From NCBI RefSeq assembly GCF_002210105.1, contig NZ_AQQU01000008.1:1-64000 (forward strand): a stretch of DNA of 64,000 bases, read 5' to 3'. Made by a program: the position numbers and the translations under genes. Shown here piece after piece: positions 33,886 through 43,940 of the stretch. Every line of letters starts with the position of its first letter. Within the stretch, counting starts at the first letter, position 1. This DNA comes from Oceanicola sp. 22II-s10i (GTDB lineage Bacteria > Pseudomonadota > Alphaproteobacteria > Rhodobacterales > Rhodobacteraceae). The notes beneath the pieces are model-generated. The model was given only the letters and a program-made list of their open reading frames with translations, did no database searches and was not told the DNA's origin.

Positions 33886-34008
33886 GGTGTCGCCGACGTC
33901 ATCGCCTTAAGAAGGTTGTGGAAAACACGCGCGACTTATATCCATTCCAAAAATTCGCGGCCCCCTATGGGCCCGCGGCGCGCATCTCGGACGAACGGAG
34001 GCAGCCCC

Positions 34009-35232
34009 GTGGACTACATCGCCAATCTCGACAAGGCGCTCAACGACCTTCATGACGAAGGCCGGTATCGCACCTTTATCGACATCGTCCGGCACAAGGG
34101 CACCTTTCCGCATGCCACGTGGCACCGGCCCGACGGCACCGAACAGGACGTGACCGTCTGGTGCGGGAACGACTACCTCGGGATGGGTCAGCACCCCGTT
34201 GTCCTCGCCGCCATGCACGAGGCGCTGGACGAGGCGGGCGCAGGCTCCGGCGGGACGCGCAACATCTCGGGCACGACCGTCTATCACAAGCAGCTCGAGG
34301 CCGAACTGGCTGACCTGCACCGCAAGGAAGCGGCGCTGGTCTTCACCTCGGCCTACATCGCCAACGACGCGACGCTGTCGACGCTGCCCAAACTGTTCCC
34401 CGGTCTCATCATATATACCGACGCGCTGAACCACGCCTCGATGATCGAGGGCATCCGCCGCAACGGCGGGGCCAAGCGCATCTTCCGTCACAACGACGTC
34501 GCGCATCTGCGGGAACTGCTGGAAAAGGACGACCCGGCGGCGCCCAAGCTGATCGCCTTTGAATCGGTCTATTCGATGGACGGCGATTTCGGCCCGATCG
34601 AGGCGATCTGCGATCTGGCTGACGAGTTCAACGCCCTCACCTATATCGACGAGGTCCACGCGGTCGGCATGTACGGCGCGCGGGGCGGCGGCGTGTCCGA
34701 GCGTGACGGCCTGGCGCATCGCATCGACATCATCAACGGCACGCTGGCAAAGGCCTATGGCGTGATGGGCGGCTACATCGCCGCGTCCGAGAAAATGGTC
34801 GACGCGATAAGGTCTTACGCGCCGGGCTTCATCTTCACCACCTCTATCCCGCCCGCGGTTGCGGCGGGGGCGGCGGCCTCGGTCCGGCACCTGAAAACCG
34901 ACCAGGCGCTGCGAGAGCGGCACCAGACCCAGGCCAGCATTCTCAAGATGCGGCTCAAGGGCATGGGCCTGCCGATCATCGACCACGGCAGCCACATCGT
35001 GCCCGTGATCGTGGGCAATCCGGTGCACACCAAGATCCTCAGCGACATGCTGCTGGAACGGCACGGTATCTACGTCCAGCCGATCAATTACCCCACCGTG
35101 CCGCGCGGAACGGAGCGTCTGCGCTTCACGCCGTCGCCGGTGCACGGCCCGAAAGAGATCGACAAACTGATCCGCGCAATGGACGAGTTGTGGTCGCATT
35201 GTGCGCTGAATCGCGCTGATATGGCGGGATAA
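34009..35232 (+). CDS. hemA: 5-aminolevulinate synthase
   Basis: Condenses glycine with succinyl-CoA, the first step of tetrapyrrole synthesis in alphaproteobacteria. 407 residues, the usual length. Visible: glycine loop [24 protein letters not shown]-lysine region [14 protein letters not shown], and [11 protein letters not shown]. Start is GTG 34009, with GGAGG seven bases upstream and the expected N-terminus ([20 protein letters not shown]). A longer frame upstream has no family support. Probably oxygen-controlled through the FnrL box. Confidence 0.96.
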   Translation: MDYIANLDKALNDLHDEGRYRTFIDIVRHKGTFPHATWHRPDGTEQDVTVWCGNDYLGMGQHPVVLAAMHEALDEAGAGSGGTRNISGTTVYHKQLEAELADLHRKEAALVFTSAYIANDATLSTLPKLFPGLIIYTDALNHASMIEGIRRNGGAKRIFRHNDVAHLRELLEKDDPAAPKLIAFESVYSMDGDFGPIEAICDLADEFNALTYIDEVHAVGMYGARGGGVSERDGLAHRIDIINGTLAKAYGVMGGYIAASEKMVDAIRSYAPGFIFTTSIPPAVAAGAAASVRHLKTDQALRERHQTQASILKMRLKGMGLPIIDHGSHIVPVIVGNPVHTKILSDMLLERHGIYVQPINYPTVPRGTERLRFTPSPVHGPKEIDKLIRAMDELWSHCALNRADMAG

Positions 35233-35347
35233 CTCTTCGTTAGGCTTACAATTGCCTTGCCCTGTGTTAGCCTTAGCTAAATAAGACCTCGACTCGAATC
35301 GTGGGGACGGTTCATGGGTCAGCAACACATATGGGGCAGTCGGGACG

Positions 35348-36589
35348 ATGCGGCGTAGAGGCCAGCCAGACATCGAAACCACCACGGAAACTCCTCGGGG
35401 CTTTGACGATTTCGATCTCAGGCTCGGGGACATCCTGCGTGGCGAGCGAGCGACGCTCGGCAAGTCCCTTCTGGACGTGCAGCGTGAGCTCAGGATCAAG
35501 GCGCCCTACATCGCCGCGATCGAGAACTGCGATCCCGAAGCCTTCGACACACCCGGTTTCATCGCGGGCTATGTGCGGTCCTACGCGCGCTACCTGAACA
35601 TGAACCCCGACGAGGTCTTCGCGGCCTTCTGCGCGGAAAGCGGTTTTGAAACGCCGCATGGCGTCTCTGCCGCCGCGTCGTCGAAACGCCCCGACAGCAT
35701 TGGCCGCAAGCAGCCGACTGTTAAGGAACCGTTCCTCGGTTCCGCAACGCCGTTCACGCCGGTGTCGGACGGGTTCCTGTCCCGCATCGAACCCTCGGCC
35801 ATCGGCTCGGCCTTCGTGCTGGTCGCGCTGATCGCGGGCCTCGGCTATGGCGGCTGGACCGTCCTGAACGAAGTGCAGCGGGTTCAGGTCGCCCCGTCCG
35901 AGAACACCCCGGACGTGTTGACCGATCTCGATCCGCTTGCAGGCGCCACCCGGCCCAAGCCCGAAGACGTCGCCAGCGCCAATACGCAGTCCGGCGTCTT
36001 TACGCCGCCCGCCGAGGCGCTGGACCGGCTCTACCGCCCGCAGGCGCTGGACGTCCCGGTCATGGTCGCCCGCGACGCGCCGATCTCCACCCTCGACCCG
36101 GCGCGGTCCGGCAGCTTTGCCGATGCGGATCCCGCGCGGCGTGGCACCGATCCGACGGTCGTGGACAGCGCCATCATGCGCGCCATGGCCGCAGCCGGGG
36201 ACACCGGACCGTCGTCACCGACCCCGCAGGTCGTGGAAAGCCCGGCACCGGGTGTCGCGCTGTTCGCGGTCCGCCCGGCATGGGTGCGGGTGCAGGCCGC
36301 CAACGGTTCGATCATCTTCGAAAAGATCCTCGACGCGGGCGAGACCTATGACCTGCCGCAGACCGAGGACGCCCCCGTCCTGCGGGCGGGCATGTCCGGT
36401 TCGATCTACTTCCGCGTCAATGGCGACCTCTACGGTCCGGCGGGCGATGGCACCGCCACGATCCGCGACGTCGCCCTGTCGGTCAACGCGCTGACCGACC
36501 GCTACGCGGTGGCCGACCTGACCAACGACTCCGTCGCCGCCAAGGTGGTGGCCGAGGCGCAGTTCACGCAGCCCTCGCCGCAACAGTGA
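35348..36589 (+). CDS. RodZ-like protein (HTH, one TM helix, DUF4115)
   Basis: 413 residues. An N-terminal helix-turn-helix of the RodZ type ([41 protein letters not shown]) is followed by a TM helix near residues 155-178, a long periplasmic Pro/Asp-rich linker, and a DUF4115 domain ([27 protein letters not shown]). RodZ links MreB to the cell-wall machinery. Placed directly before ispG, a gene order often seen in proteobacteria. Codon use as neighbours. Confidence 0.88.
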   Translation: MRRRGQPDIETTTETPRGFDDFDLRLGDILRGERATLGKSLLDVQRELRIKAPYIAAIENCDPEAFDTPGFIAGYVRSYARYLNMNPDEVFAAFCAESGFETPHGVSAAASSKRPDSIGRKQPTVKEPFLGSATPFTPVSDGFLSRIEPSAIGSAFVLVALIAGLGYGGWTVLNEVQRVQVAPSENTPDVLTDLDPLAGATRPKPEDVASANTQSGVFTPPAEALDRLYRPQALDVPVMVARDAPISTLDPARSGSFADADPARRGTDPTVVDSAIMRAMAAAGDTGPSSPTPQVVESPAPGVALFAVRPAWVRVQAANGSIIFEKILDAGETYDLPQTEDAPVLRAGMSGSIYFRVNGDLYGPAGDGTATIRDVALSVNALTDRYAVADLTNDSVAAKVVAEAQFTQPSPQQ

Positions 36590-36665
36590 TCGGGGCGGCA
36601 TTGCGCCGCCCGCCGACACGGTCTATCTCAGCCGCAACAGCCCGTCCGAACAGGAGCCGCCGCTC

Positions 36666-37811
36666 ATGTCGCTGAACCCCGTCCGTCCCTGGCGCAACAT
36701 CGAACGCCGCAAGAGCCGCCGCATCATGGTGGGCGACGTCCCCGTGGGGGACGGCGCGCCGATCACCGTGCAGACGATGACGAACACCATCACCTCGGAC
36801 GTGAAAGCCACCGTCGCGCAGGTGCAGGCCGCCGCCGATGCGGGCGCGGACATCGTCCGCGTCTCGGTCCCGGACGAGGCGTCGTCGAAGGCGCTGAAGG
36901 AAATCGTGCGCGAAAGCCCGGTGCCGATCGTCGCCGACATCCACTTCCACTACCGCCGCGGCATCGAGAGCGCCGAAGCGGGCGCGGCCTGCCTGCGGAT
37001 CAACCCCGGCAACATCGGCTCGCCCGAGCGGGTGCGCGAGGTCATCAAGGCCGCCCGCGACCACGGCTGTTCCATGCGGATCGGCGTGAACGCCGGGTCG
37101 CTGGAAAAGCACCTGCTGGACAAGTACGGCGAGCCCTGTCCCGACGCGATGGTCGAGAGCGGGCTGGAACACATCCGCATCCTGCAGGACAACGATTTCC
37201 ACGAATTCAAGATCAGCGTGAAGGCGTCCGACGTCTTCATGGCCGCCGCCGCCTACCAGCAACTGGCCGACGCCACCGACGCGCCGATCCACCTCGGGAT
37301 CACCGAGGCAGGCGGGCTGATGTCCGGCACGGTGAAAAGCGCGATCGGGCTGGGGCAGCTTCTGTGGATGGGCATCGGCGATACGCTGCGGGTGTCGCTC
37401 TCGGCCGATCCGGTAGAAGAGGTGAAGGCCGGGTTCGAGATCCTCAAGGCGCTCGGCCTCCGGCACCGGGGTGTGAACATCATTTCCTGCCCCTCCTGCG
37501 CGCGTCAGGGCTTTGACGTCATCAAGACTGTCGAGGCGCTGGAAAAGCGGCTGGAGCATGTGAAGACGCCGATGTCGCTGTCGATCATCGGCTGCGTGGT
37601 CAACGGGCCGGGCGAGGCGCTGATGACCGACGTGGGCTTTACCGGGGGCGGTGCCGGGAACGGGATGGTCTACCTCGCGGGCAAGCAATCGCACCGGATG
37701 TCGAACGACCGGATGATCGACCATATCGTCGAAGAGGTCGAGAAGAAGGCCGAGGAGATCGATGCCCGGATGGCCGCCGAGAAGGCCGCGTCCGAGCAGG
37801 CGGCGGAGTAG
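36666..37811 (+). CDS. ispG: 4-hydroxy-3-methylbut-2-enyl diphosphate synthase
   Basis: Penultimate enzyme of the MEP isoprenoid pathway, an iron-sulfur enzyme. 381 residues. The TIM-barrel opens with [27 protein letters not shown] and GITEAGG are typical; 4Fe-4S ligands are in [11 protein letters not shown] and [11 protein letters not shown]. The GGAGCC site upstream fits ATG 36666. Downstream lies a Rhodobacterales-type intergenic repeat. Confidence 0.97.
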   Translation: MSLNPVRPWRNIERRKSRRIMVGDVPVGDGAPITVQTMTNTITSDVKATVAQVQAAADAGADIVRVSVPDEASSKALKEIVRESPVPIVADIHFHYRRGIESAEAGAACLRINPGNIGSPERVREVIKAARDHGCSMRIGVNAGSLEKHLLDKYGEPCPDAMVESGLEHIRILQDNDFHEFKISVKASDVFMAAAAYQQLADATDAPIHLGITEAGGLMSGTVKSAIGLGQLLWMGIGDTLRVSLSADPVEEVKAGFEILKALGLRHRGVNIISCPSCARQGFDVIKTVEALEKRLEHVKTPMSLSIIGCVVNGPGEALMTDVGFTGGGAGNGMVYLAGKQSHRMSNDRMIDHIVEEVEKKAEEIDARMAAEKAASEQAAE

Positions 37812-37814
37812 GGG

Positions 37815-37866
37815 ACGGGCCTGCGGCCCGTGCCTCCGGCGGGAGTTTATCCGGCCAGATGAAGCA
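37815..37866. repeat. Intergenic hairpin repeat with a GGAGT..CCAGATGAAGC tail, copy 1
   Basis: ACGGGC-CTGCG-GCCCGT stem, then CTCC-GGCG-GGAG, followed by GTTTATCCGGCCAGATGAAGC. A similar composite (hairpin, GTATTT, CCAGAAGAAGC) recurs at 54622-54677. It probably ends the ispG transcript. Confidence 0.5.
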
Positions 37867-37868
37867 GA

Positions 37869-38246
37869 TCAGGCCAGTTCGGGGTCGTCGAGGTCGGTCT
37901 GGATCCAGCGGTCGTTCTGGTGGATGTCGACGGTAACCAGCTTGCCGGGGCCGAGGTTGTGGAACTTGTGCGGGATGTTCGCGGGGCCGAGCACGACGTC
38001 CCCGGTCTCAGCTTCCAGCTTGGTGTCGCCCACGGTGAACAGCGCGCGGCCCTCGCGGATCACGAAGACCTCGTCATAGGGGTGGACGTGCCACTTGGGG
38101 CCGACCCCGACCTCGTCCGTTTCATAGAACAGCACCGTCACGCCGGTGCCGAGGCGATAGCCCTCGGCCGCGCCGCGCCATGCGCCGGGCCAGAGTTCGG
38201 GGCGGCGGGACCAGTCCTGCCAGGTGAGCTTGCCGGGGGTCGACAT
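37869..38246 (-). CDS. Cupin-domain protein
   Basis: 125 residues. A single cupin with metal-site residues in KWHVHPYDEVFVIREG (H-x-H-x4-E type) and the second motif PANIPHKFHNLG. Substrate unknown; small cupins may be isomerases, oxygenases or sensors. ATG 38246 has GAGGA eight bases upstream. It lies behind the two DsbA-like genes on the same strand, ten bases after the second. Confidence 0.75.
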   Translation of the reverse strand: MSTPGKLTWQDWSRRPELWPGAWRGAAEGYRLGTGVTVLFYETDEVGVGPKWHVHPYDEVFVIREGRALFTVGDTKLEAETGDVVLGPANIPHKFHNLGPGKLVTVDIHQNDRWIQTDLDDPELA

Positions 38247-38256
38247 CGGGGAATCC

Positions 38257-38919
38257 TCAGTAGCGGGCGATGTAGTGTTCCAGCACCGCCGCCGGGACAT
38301 GGCCGCGCACGAACATGTCCGGAAAGACATAGCTGGGCGCCATGTCGAGGCCGAGCCGTTCGGCGCTGACCGCCTCGTCGCGCATCCGCTCGGCCTTGGC
38401 GGCGGGGATGTTCGCGATGGCCGTCCAGCTCCTGGCGAGCCGTTCGGGGCCGAACAGCTCGACCGCGCCGAGGCGGGCGATGGTCTTGGGGTCAGTGTCG
38501 AGCGGGCGGAGTTCGATGCGCAGCCCGCGATGGCGGCGGGTCAGGTCGATCAGGTCCGACAGGGCGGCGGCGCAGTCGGCGCAGTTGCCGGCCATGAAGA
38601 CCGCGATGGTCAGGCGGGGCCAGCTGGAGCCGAAGCCACGGTCTGTCTGCGAGAAGAGCCAGTAGGCCTCGTCCCGGATGATCTGCTGGTCGCGGGCGAT
38701 TTCGTCGGCGTAGTCCGGAGCGGGCGGAGCAGGCACCGGCGCGGCGGGCTCCGGTTCCGCGCCGTCGAGCGCACGGAGGATGAGTTCGGGTTCGTCCAGC
38801 AGCAGCGCCCGCACCTCGGCCCGGAAGGCCGCGCGTTCGTCGATTGTCAGCGGCAGCCCTTCGGCCGCCGCCTGCGATGCGGCGAGACCGAGACCTAGGG
38901 CAGCCGCCCGGCCGATCAT
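38257..38919 (-). CDS. DsbA-like thioredoxin-fold protein (second of tandem pair)
   Basis: 220 residues, signal-peptide-like start (MIGRAAALGLGLAASQAAAEG). The redox motif CADC sits in VFMAGNCADCAAAL. The N-terminal segment ERAAFRAEVRALLLDEPELILRAL repeats that of the neighbour, so the two are paralogues, but this copy has a longer Pro-rich linker and a shorter helical domain. Probably a periplasmic disulfide oxidase or isomerase. Start overlaps the preceding stop (ATGA). Confidence 0.75.
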   Translation of the reverse strand: MIGRAAALGLGLAASQAAAEGLPLTIDERAAFRAEVRALLLDEPELILRALDGAEPEPAAPVPAPPAPDYADEIARDQQIIRDEAYWLFSQTDRGFGSSWPRLTIAVFMAGNCADCAAALSDLIDLTRRHRGLRIELRPLDTDPKTIARLGAVELFGPERLARSWTAIANIPAAKAERMRDEAVSAERLGLDMAPSYVFPDMFVRGHVPAAVLEHYIARY

Positions 38920-39665
38920 TCGGACCGCGCGTCCGCCACGACCTGCGCCATCACCTCGCCGGGAACGTAGCCGCGCACCATTTCGGAGCCGATCACGAAG
39001 GTCGGGGTGCCGCTGATCTGCAGCCGCTGCGCCAGCGCGCGGGTCTTGGCGATTTCCTCGGTCACTTCGGGATTGTTCATCGCGTCGAGGATCGGGGCGG
39101 GGTCGATGCCCAGACTTTCGGCAAGGCGCGTGAGCGAGGTTTCATCGGGCTGGCCGCCGAAGGTCATCAGCGCGTCGTGGACGGCGTGATAGGCCTCGTC
39201 GCCCGCAACCTGCTTGGTCGCGATGGCAAAGCGCGAGGCGACGACCGAGGCTTCGCCGAGGATCGGGAATTCCTTCACCACGAACCGGATGTTGCCGTCT
39301 TCGCTGAGCAGGGCGTTCACCTCGTCGAAGGCCTTGCGGCAGTAGCCGCAGCGATAGTCCATGAACTCGACGATGGTCACGTCGCCGTCCGGATTGCCGC
39401 CGACCCAGGAAAAACCGTCGTCAAAGATCGCATCCGCGTTGACCTCGACCAGGGTCTTGTCAGCCTGCGCCTTGTCTGCCGCCTGCCGTTCCTCCAGCAC
39501 CTGCACCGCCTCCATGATGACCTGCGGGTTTTCCATCAGGTAGGCGCGGACTTCGGCCCGGAACGCCTCGCGCTCGGCATCGGTCATGCTGGTGAGGTCC
39601 AGCGCGAGGGCCGGCGCGGCGGTGCCGAGCATGAGGGCTGCGGCGAGAGAGGCGAGGCGGGTCAT
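38916..39665 (-). CDS. DsbA family periplasmic disulfide-bond protein
   Basis: 249 residues. Signal peptide MTRLASLAAALMLGTAAPALALDL, an N-terminal helical segment (AEREAFRAEVRAYLMENPQVIMEAVQ), then a thioredoxin fold with CGYC (EFMDYRCGYCRKAF), helical insert, and cis-Pro loop SGTPTFVIG. Resembles ScsC/BdbD-type proteins. AGGAG lies six bases before ATG 39665. First gene of the dsb pair. Confidence 0.88.
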   Translation of the reverse strand: MTRLASLAAALMLGTAAPALALDLTSMTDAEREAFRAEVRAYLMENPQVIMEAVQVLEERQAADKAQADKTLVEVNADAIFDDGFSWVGGNPDGDVTIVEFMDYRCGYCRKAFDEVNALLSEDGNIRFVVKEFPILGEASVVASRFAIATKQVAGDEAYHAVHDALMTFGGQPDETSLTRLAESLGIDPAPILDAMNNPEVTEEIAKTRALAQRLQISGTPTFVIGSEMVRGYVPGEVMAQVVADARSE

Positions 39666-39880
39666 GAAGAACTCCTGACTGGTTGGTGGCGACAGACCAT
39701 ATTCCTGCGCAAAAGCCAACCGGCTTGGGCGGGGGTGCCGGGAAAACCGGCAGGGCGGCGCGAGACCCGGCAGGGGGACTGTTTCCCGGTAAACATTCCG
39801 GGTATCTGCCCGCCTCAGGTTGACCTCGCCGTTCCCCGCGCGCGAGGCTGGACGCACAGCGGAAACTATCGGAGAGCTTC

Positions 39881-41032
39881 ATGCGCGTATCAAGGCGTGG
39901 CCTTGTCGATCCCTTTATTGTGATGGACGTGATCAAGGCTGCACAGCAGGCAGAGGACGAAGGCCGCAAGATCATTCACATGGAGGTCGGACAGCCCGGC
40001 ACATCCGCGCCGCAGGGCGCGTTGGATGCCGTGGCGGGGGCGATGCAGGACGGCGATCCGATGGGCTATTCGGTGACGCTGGGGCTTGATGCGCTGCGGA
40101 CGCGGATCGCGCAGCTCTATGGCGACTGGTATGACGTCGACCTGAACCCGGAGCGGATCGTGGTGACGCCGGGATCGTCCGGGGCGTTCACGCTGGCCTT
40201 CACCTCGCTCTTCGATGCGGGCGAAAAGGTGGGCATCGGTGCGCCGGGCTATCCGTCATACCGGCAGATCCTCAAGGCGCTCAGCCTTGAGCCGGTGGTC
40301 ATCGAAACCGCCGAGAATGCGCGCTACCAGCCGGTGCCGGAAGATGTCGCGGCCTACGGGTTGAACGGGCTGCTGGTCGCATCGCCGTCGAACCCGGCGG
40401 GCACGATGCTGGGGCGCGAGGCGCTCGGCGCGCTGATGGAGGCCTGCTCGGACGCCGACGCGGCTTTCATCTCGGACGAGATTTACCACGGGCTGGAATA
40501 CGAGATGCCGTCGGTATCGGCGCTGGAGATCTCGGATGACGCCTATGTCATCAACTCCTTCTCCAAGTACTTCTCGATGACCGGGTGGCGGATCGGCTGG
40601 ATGGTGGTCCCCGAGGATCACATCCGCCGGGTCGAACGGATCGCGCAGCACATGTATATCTGCGCGCCCCATGTCAGCCAGGTCGCGGCGCTGGCGGCGA
40701 TGGACTGTGAGGCGGAGCTGGACACCTACCTCGACACCTATGCGCGGAACCGGGCGCTGATGCTGGACGGGCTGCCGCGGGCCGGGTTTCGCCGGATCGC
40801 GCCGCCGGACGGCGGGTTCTACGTCTATGCGGATGTCAGCGACCTGACCGACGACAGCCGCGTCTTCGCGCGCGAGATACTGGACGAGGCCGGGGTGGCG
40901 GTGACGCCGGGGCTGGACTTCGACCCGACGCGGGGCAAGGGCACGCTGCGTTTCTCCTATGCCGCCAGCACCGACGACATCCGCGAGGGGCTGGACCGGC
41001 TGGCGACCTTCATGGACGCGCGGGCCGGCTAG
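39881..41032 (+). CDS. PLP-dependent aminotransferase, class I/II
   Basis: 383 residues, fold type I. Substrate segment GQPGTSAPQGALD, cofactor site TPGSSGAF, ASPSNPAGT, SDEIYHGLEY, and the Schiff-base Lys in NSFSKYFSMTGWRIGW. The C-terminal Arg is in TLRFSYA. Probably an aromatic or branched amino-acid aminotransferase; substrate unproven. Convergent with the small ORF at 41034. Confidence 0.88.
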   Translation: MRVSRRGLVDPFIVMDVIKAAQQAEDEGRKIIHMEVGQPGTSAPQGALDAVAGAMQDGDPMGYSVTLGLDALRTRIAQLYGDWYDVDLNPERIVVTPGSSGAFTLAFTSLFDAGEKVGIGAPGYPSYRQILKALSLEPVVIETAENARYQPVPEDVAAYGLNGLLVASPSNPAGTMLGREALGALMEACSDADAAFISDEIYHGLEYEMPSVSALEISDDAYVINSFSKYFSMTGWRIGWMVVPEDHIRRVERIAQHMYICAPHVSQVAALAAMDCEAELDTYLDTYARNRALMLDGLPRAGFRRIAPPDGGFYVYADVSDLTDDSRVFAREILDEAGVAVTPGLDFDPTRGKGTLRFSYAASTDDIREGLDRLATFMDARAG

Positions 41033-41033
41033 G

Positions 41034-41252
41034 CTAGACCCGTTCCCGGCCAAGCGCGACCAGCCGGTCGCGCAGGCCCGTGGCGCGCATGTCGCCGCAG
41101 TCGAGCGCGAGGATGTAGGCCTGCGTCAGGAAGAACGGGCCTTCGTCCGGCAGCGCGCCATCTGCGGCCTGCTGGTAGAGCCCGACCAGCGCCGCCCGGT
41201 CCCCCGCCGCATGCGCGGCGAGGATCGCGGCGTCCAGCTCAGGCGGCTGCAT
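41034..41252 (-). CDS. 72-residue hypothetical protein behind the Rieske oxygenase
   Basis: MQPPELDAAILAAHAAGDRA then a helical LVGLYQQAADGAL and YILALDCGD, giving an all-helical TPR-like prediction. Starts 14 bases inside the Rieske gene, so co-translated. No known family; probably an accessory factor of that oxygenase. Confidence 0.6.
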   Translation of the reverse strand: MQPPELDAAILAAHAAGDRAALVGLYQQAADGALPDEGPFFLTQAYILALDCGDMRATGLRDRLVALGRERV

Positions 41253-42387
41253 CGGCCCCGGCCATCCGGCCGGCCACCCAATCGTGGAAGCAATGCGTCG
41301 GCCCGTCCATCGCGGGCGAGAAGCGGCCGCCGTCGAAACCGGGCGCGGCGCGGCCCGCCTGCATCCCCTCGACGACGAAGATGTCCTCCTCGAAAACCGT
41401 CTTCCACAGCGCCGCGTTCTGCGCACGAAGCGCGGGGTCGGTGTCGGGCGTGGCGTAATAGAGATGGATATGCTCCACCGTTCGGCCCTGACCGTCCGGG
41501 CGCAGGATGATCGCGAAGGCATGGTCGCGGTGCACACCGAACAGCACGTTCGGATAGAGCGCGGCATATTCTGCGGCGGTGTCCCACTTGGCGGGCAGGG
41601 CGGGGAAGTCGGGGAAAGTCGCCCCGTCCGCGCCGCGCAGCTGGCGGTAAAGGGTCGAGCCCTGGCCGGAATAGAGCCCCGGCGCCTCGATGTTGTAGTG
41701 ATCCTCCAGCCGGGAATAGGCGTTCAGGCCGGGATGGACCCACGGCAGGTGATAGCTCTCGCAGTAGTTCTCGACCGCCAGCTTCCAGTTCGACCGGACC
41801 TCGAGCGTGAAGCGGCTTTCCGCGCCGCCGTGGTAGAGCGGGGCGTCGAAGTCGGACCAGCGGGCGATCAGGTCGCGCTGCGCCTCGTCGAAGGGCAGGG
41901 CCGTGCCGGAGAGGTTGACGAAGACCACGTCCCGCCAGACATGCGACCGGACCTCGATCAGGCCGAGCGCGTCGCGGTCGATGGCCTCGTGCGTGTTCAT
42001 GCCGGGGCCGCCGACATGGGGCGTGGCGACCAGCCGGCCGTCCGTGCCGTAGCACCATGAATGATAGGGGCAGCGGATCGCGCCCTCGATCTTGCGGGGC
42101 TCGGAGATGAGGATCATCCCGCGGTGACGGCAGATGTTCTGGAACACCCGGACCGCCCCGTCACGCCCGCGCAGCAGCAGCAGCGGCACGCCGAGGAAGT
42201 CGACCGGCAGGGCATCGCCGTTCTCCGGGACTTCGGCGGCGGTGGCGAGGCCGGCCCACTGGTCGAAGAACAGCCGTTGGCGTTCGGCGTTGTGGACGGC
42301 GGGATCGGTGTAGTGCCGGTTCGGCAGGCCATGCGCGGTGGCGACAGGCTGACGGATGGCGCTCAGGTCATTGAAGGTGTCGGGCAT
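41239..42387 (-). CDS. Rieske non-haem iron oxygenase, alpha subunit
   Basis: 382 residues. Rieske 2Fe-2S ligands in CRHRG and CPYHSW; mononuclear iron ligands in ENYCESYHLPWVHPGL plus a later Asp. Of the aromatic-ring-hydroxylating/quaternary-amine monooxygenase group (choline, betaine and carnitine type enzymes are near relatives), substrate unknown. ATG 42387 has AAGGGGA about 11 bases upstream; upstream ATG 42423 has no site. No reductase gene is adjacent, so electrons must come from elsewhere. Confidence 0.85.
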   Translation of the reverse strand: MPDTFNDLSAIRQPVATAHGLPNRHYTDPAVHNAERQRLFFDQWAGLATAAEVPENGDALPVDFLGVPLLLLRGRDGAVRVFQNICRHRGMILISEPRKIEGAIRCPYHSWCYGTDGRLVATPHVGGPGMNTHEAIDRDALGLIEVRSHVWRDVVFVNLSGTALPFDEAQRDLIARWSDFDAPLYHGGAESRFTLEVRSNWKLAVENYCESYHLPWVHPGLNAYSRLEDHYNIEAPGLYSGQGSTLYRQLRGADGATFPDFPALPAKWDTAAEYAALYPNVLFGVHRDHAFAIILRPDGQGRTVEHIHLYYATPDTDPALRAQNAALWKTVFEEDIFVVEGMQAGRAAPGFDGGRFSPAMDGPTHCFHDWVAGRMAGADAAA

Positions 42388-42496
42388 GGTCGGATCGTCC
42401 CCTTGGATGATCCATTGGGCCATGCCCCGGCGCGCGGCGCGTGTCGCACCGCGACCTGTTTTGCCCGGTCGCGACATGCGCGGCCGGGCGTTGGCG

Positions 42497-43318
42497 TCAG
42501 TTGAACGGCTCTTTCAGCCGCAGCAGCCGCTGGTGGAAGGCCGGCAGCATCTCGGGCTGGACGAAGCCCGACGACCGGGCCGCGCGCAATGCAGCGCCGA
42601 AATCATGGCCGAGGTGTTCATAGACCATCCGGGTGGCGCGGTGTCCGGCGATGGTTTCGGCCACCGTCCGGGTGACATAGCCGACCCAGAAGTTGTTTTC
42701 GAACGCCGGCACGCGGCTGAGGAAGTTGAACGTGCAGGTGATGGCGCCCTTGCGCGAGATCAGCGCGGCCACGCCCTCTTCCTGTTTCAGGAAGATGCCG
42801 CGGAATTCGCGGGTCTGCGGGCTGGCATCCAGACCCTGCTGGGACATCGCCTCTTTCGCCTCGTAGCCGCGGACGAAGGAATATCCGTCGGCGCGGAAGA
42901 CATAGACGAGACCGGTCACGGCCAGTTCCGCGTCCACGAAGCTGCGGCGCGAGAAGCGGTAGATGCCGCCGGGCATCAGGTCCTCGGGCACGGCCGTCGA
43001 TTCGGAGCCGAGATAGGGCGAGATCGCCGGGTGATTCAGCAGGTCCGTCGCGATCGGGCTGAGGCTGTCCACCGGCTCCAGCAGGATGCGGGCGTCGGTT
43101 TCGAAGAAATGGCAGATGCGCAGCAGCACGTCCGGGCGGGGAAAGCTTTCACCCGAAAGGTAGCGATTATACTGCGTCCGGTTGATCCCGAGTTCGCGGC
43201 AAAGGCCCGCAATCGAGGGGTATCGGCCACTCAGATGGCGCAGGTTGGCGCCGAAGATGCCGCGAACTTCGACCGGATCGGACAGGTCGTTGTCGGGCCG
43301 CGTCAATATCCGGTTCAA
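42497..43318 (-). CDS. XRE-type helix-turn-helix regulator
   Basis: 273 residues. HTH at about 30-65 (PSIAGLCRELGINRTQYNRYLSGESFPRPDVLLRIC), then a long uncharacterised domain probably for ligand binding. I propose TTG 43318 as start since GGGAG lies seven bases upstream; ATG 43381 is open but has no ribosome site. It lies 109 bases upstream of the Rieske gene on the same strand, so it is a likely local regulator. Confidence 0.75.
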   Translation of the reverse strand: MNRILTRPDNDLSDPVEVRGIFGANLRHLSGRYPSIAGLCRELGINRTQYNRYLSGESFPRPDVLLRICHFFETDARILLEPVDSLSPIATDLLNHPAISPYLGSESTAVPEDLMPGGIYRFSRRSFVDAELAVTGLVYVFRADGYSFVRGYEAKEAMSQQGLDASPQTREFRGIFLKQEEGVAALISRKGAITCTFNFLSRVPAFENNFWVGYVTRTVAETIAGHRATRMVYEHLGHDFGAALRAARSSGFVQPEMLPAFHQRLLRLKEPFN

Positions 43319-43361
43319 TTTCTGTCTCCCGCGGTTGTCAGACGCCGGTTTGACCCGGCAA

Positions 43362-43413
43362 GTGACGCTACGTTGACACATTCTGTCGGTGTCTTGACGT
43401 TAAACAGCGTCAC
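43362..43413. promoter_or_regulatory. Inverted repeat in the XRE-regulator control region
   Basis: GTGACGCT (43362-43369) and AGCGTCAC (43406-43413), 36 bases apart, enclosing TTGACA and TTGACG elements. It may be the operator of the adjacent XRE regulator or a loop site serving both divergent genes. Confidence 0.45.
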
Positions 43414-43555
43414 GATTGATGTTATATAGCGCCATTCCGGTTGCAACGCGACACAAAAAACGAAATGGCGTCCGGGAATGAGGAATGTGCAGCAAGCGGC
43501 CTTTGGCGGAGAGTTATCCAAAAGGCGCAAGTTACTGACAGAATTGAGGAACACG

Positions 43556-43939
43556 ATGTTCGGTGTGGTTCTATGGAGTGACAGACGTGACGATCGCGCC
43601 GTCATCTGGTGCGAAGATCACGGGGATCTGGCGTATTTCAATGCCAGAGAGGACGCGCTGGACGCCACTCCGGAGCTCGATCCGGGCGATCTGGTGCAGT
43701 TTGACGTCACGGAAACCGGCCGGCTGCGGCGCGCGCGCAACCCGCGCCTGGTGGCCGAGGATCAATATCCCACCCTCGCGGGTGATCTGAAAACGCTCCG
43801 GCAGGGCCCTGGGATCAGGACCGAGCCGACCCCGCAGCCTGAGTCTCCCAGGGCTGAAAGGGCGATCGTTCTGCCGTTCAGCGGCAGAACCGGACGGTCA
43901 CGGGTCGGGGTCGCCCGTGGCCGTCGGACTGGCAGTTAG
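43556..43939 (+). CDS. Cold-shock-like (OB-fold) conserved protein
   Basis: 127 residues from ATG 43556 (GAGGA five bases upstream). FGVVLWSDRRDDRAVIWCEDHGDLAYFN and LDPGDLVQFDVTETGRLRRARNP follow the cold-shock fold, with the RNP-like segment altered. The C-terminus is basic and disordered (GRTGRSRVGVARGRR). Likely nucleic-acid binding; role unknown. Convergent with ilvN. Confidence 0.65.
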   Translation: MFGVVLWSDRRDDRAVIWCEDHGDLAYFNAREDALDATPELDPGDLVQFDVTETGRLRRARNPRLVAEDQYPTLAGDLKTLRQGPGIRTEPTPQPESPRAERAIVLPFSGRTGRSRVGVARGRRTGS

Positions 43940-43940
43940 C

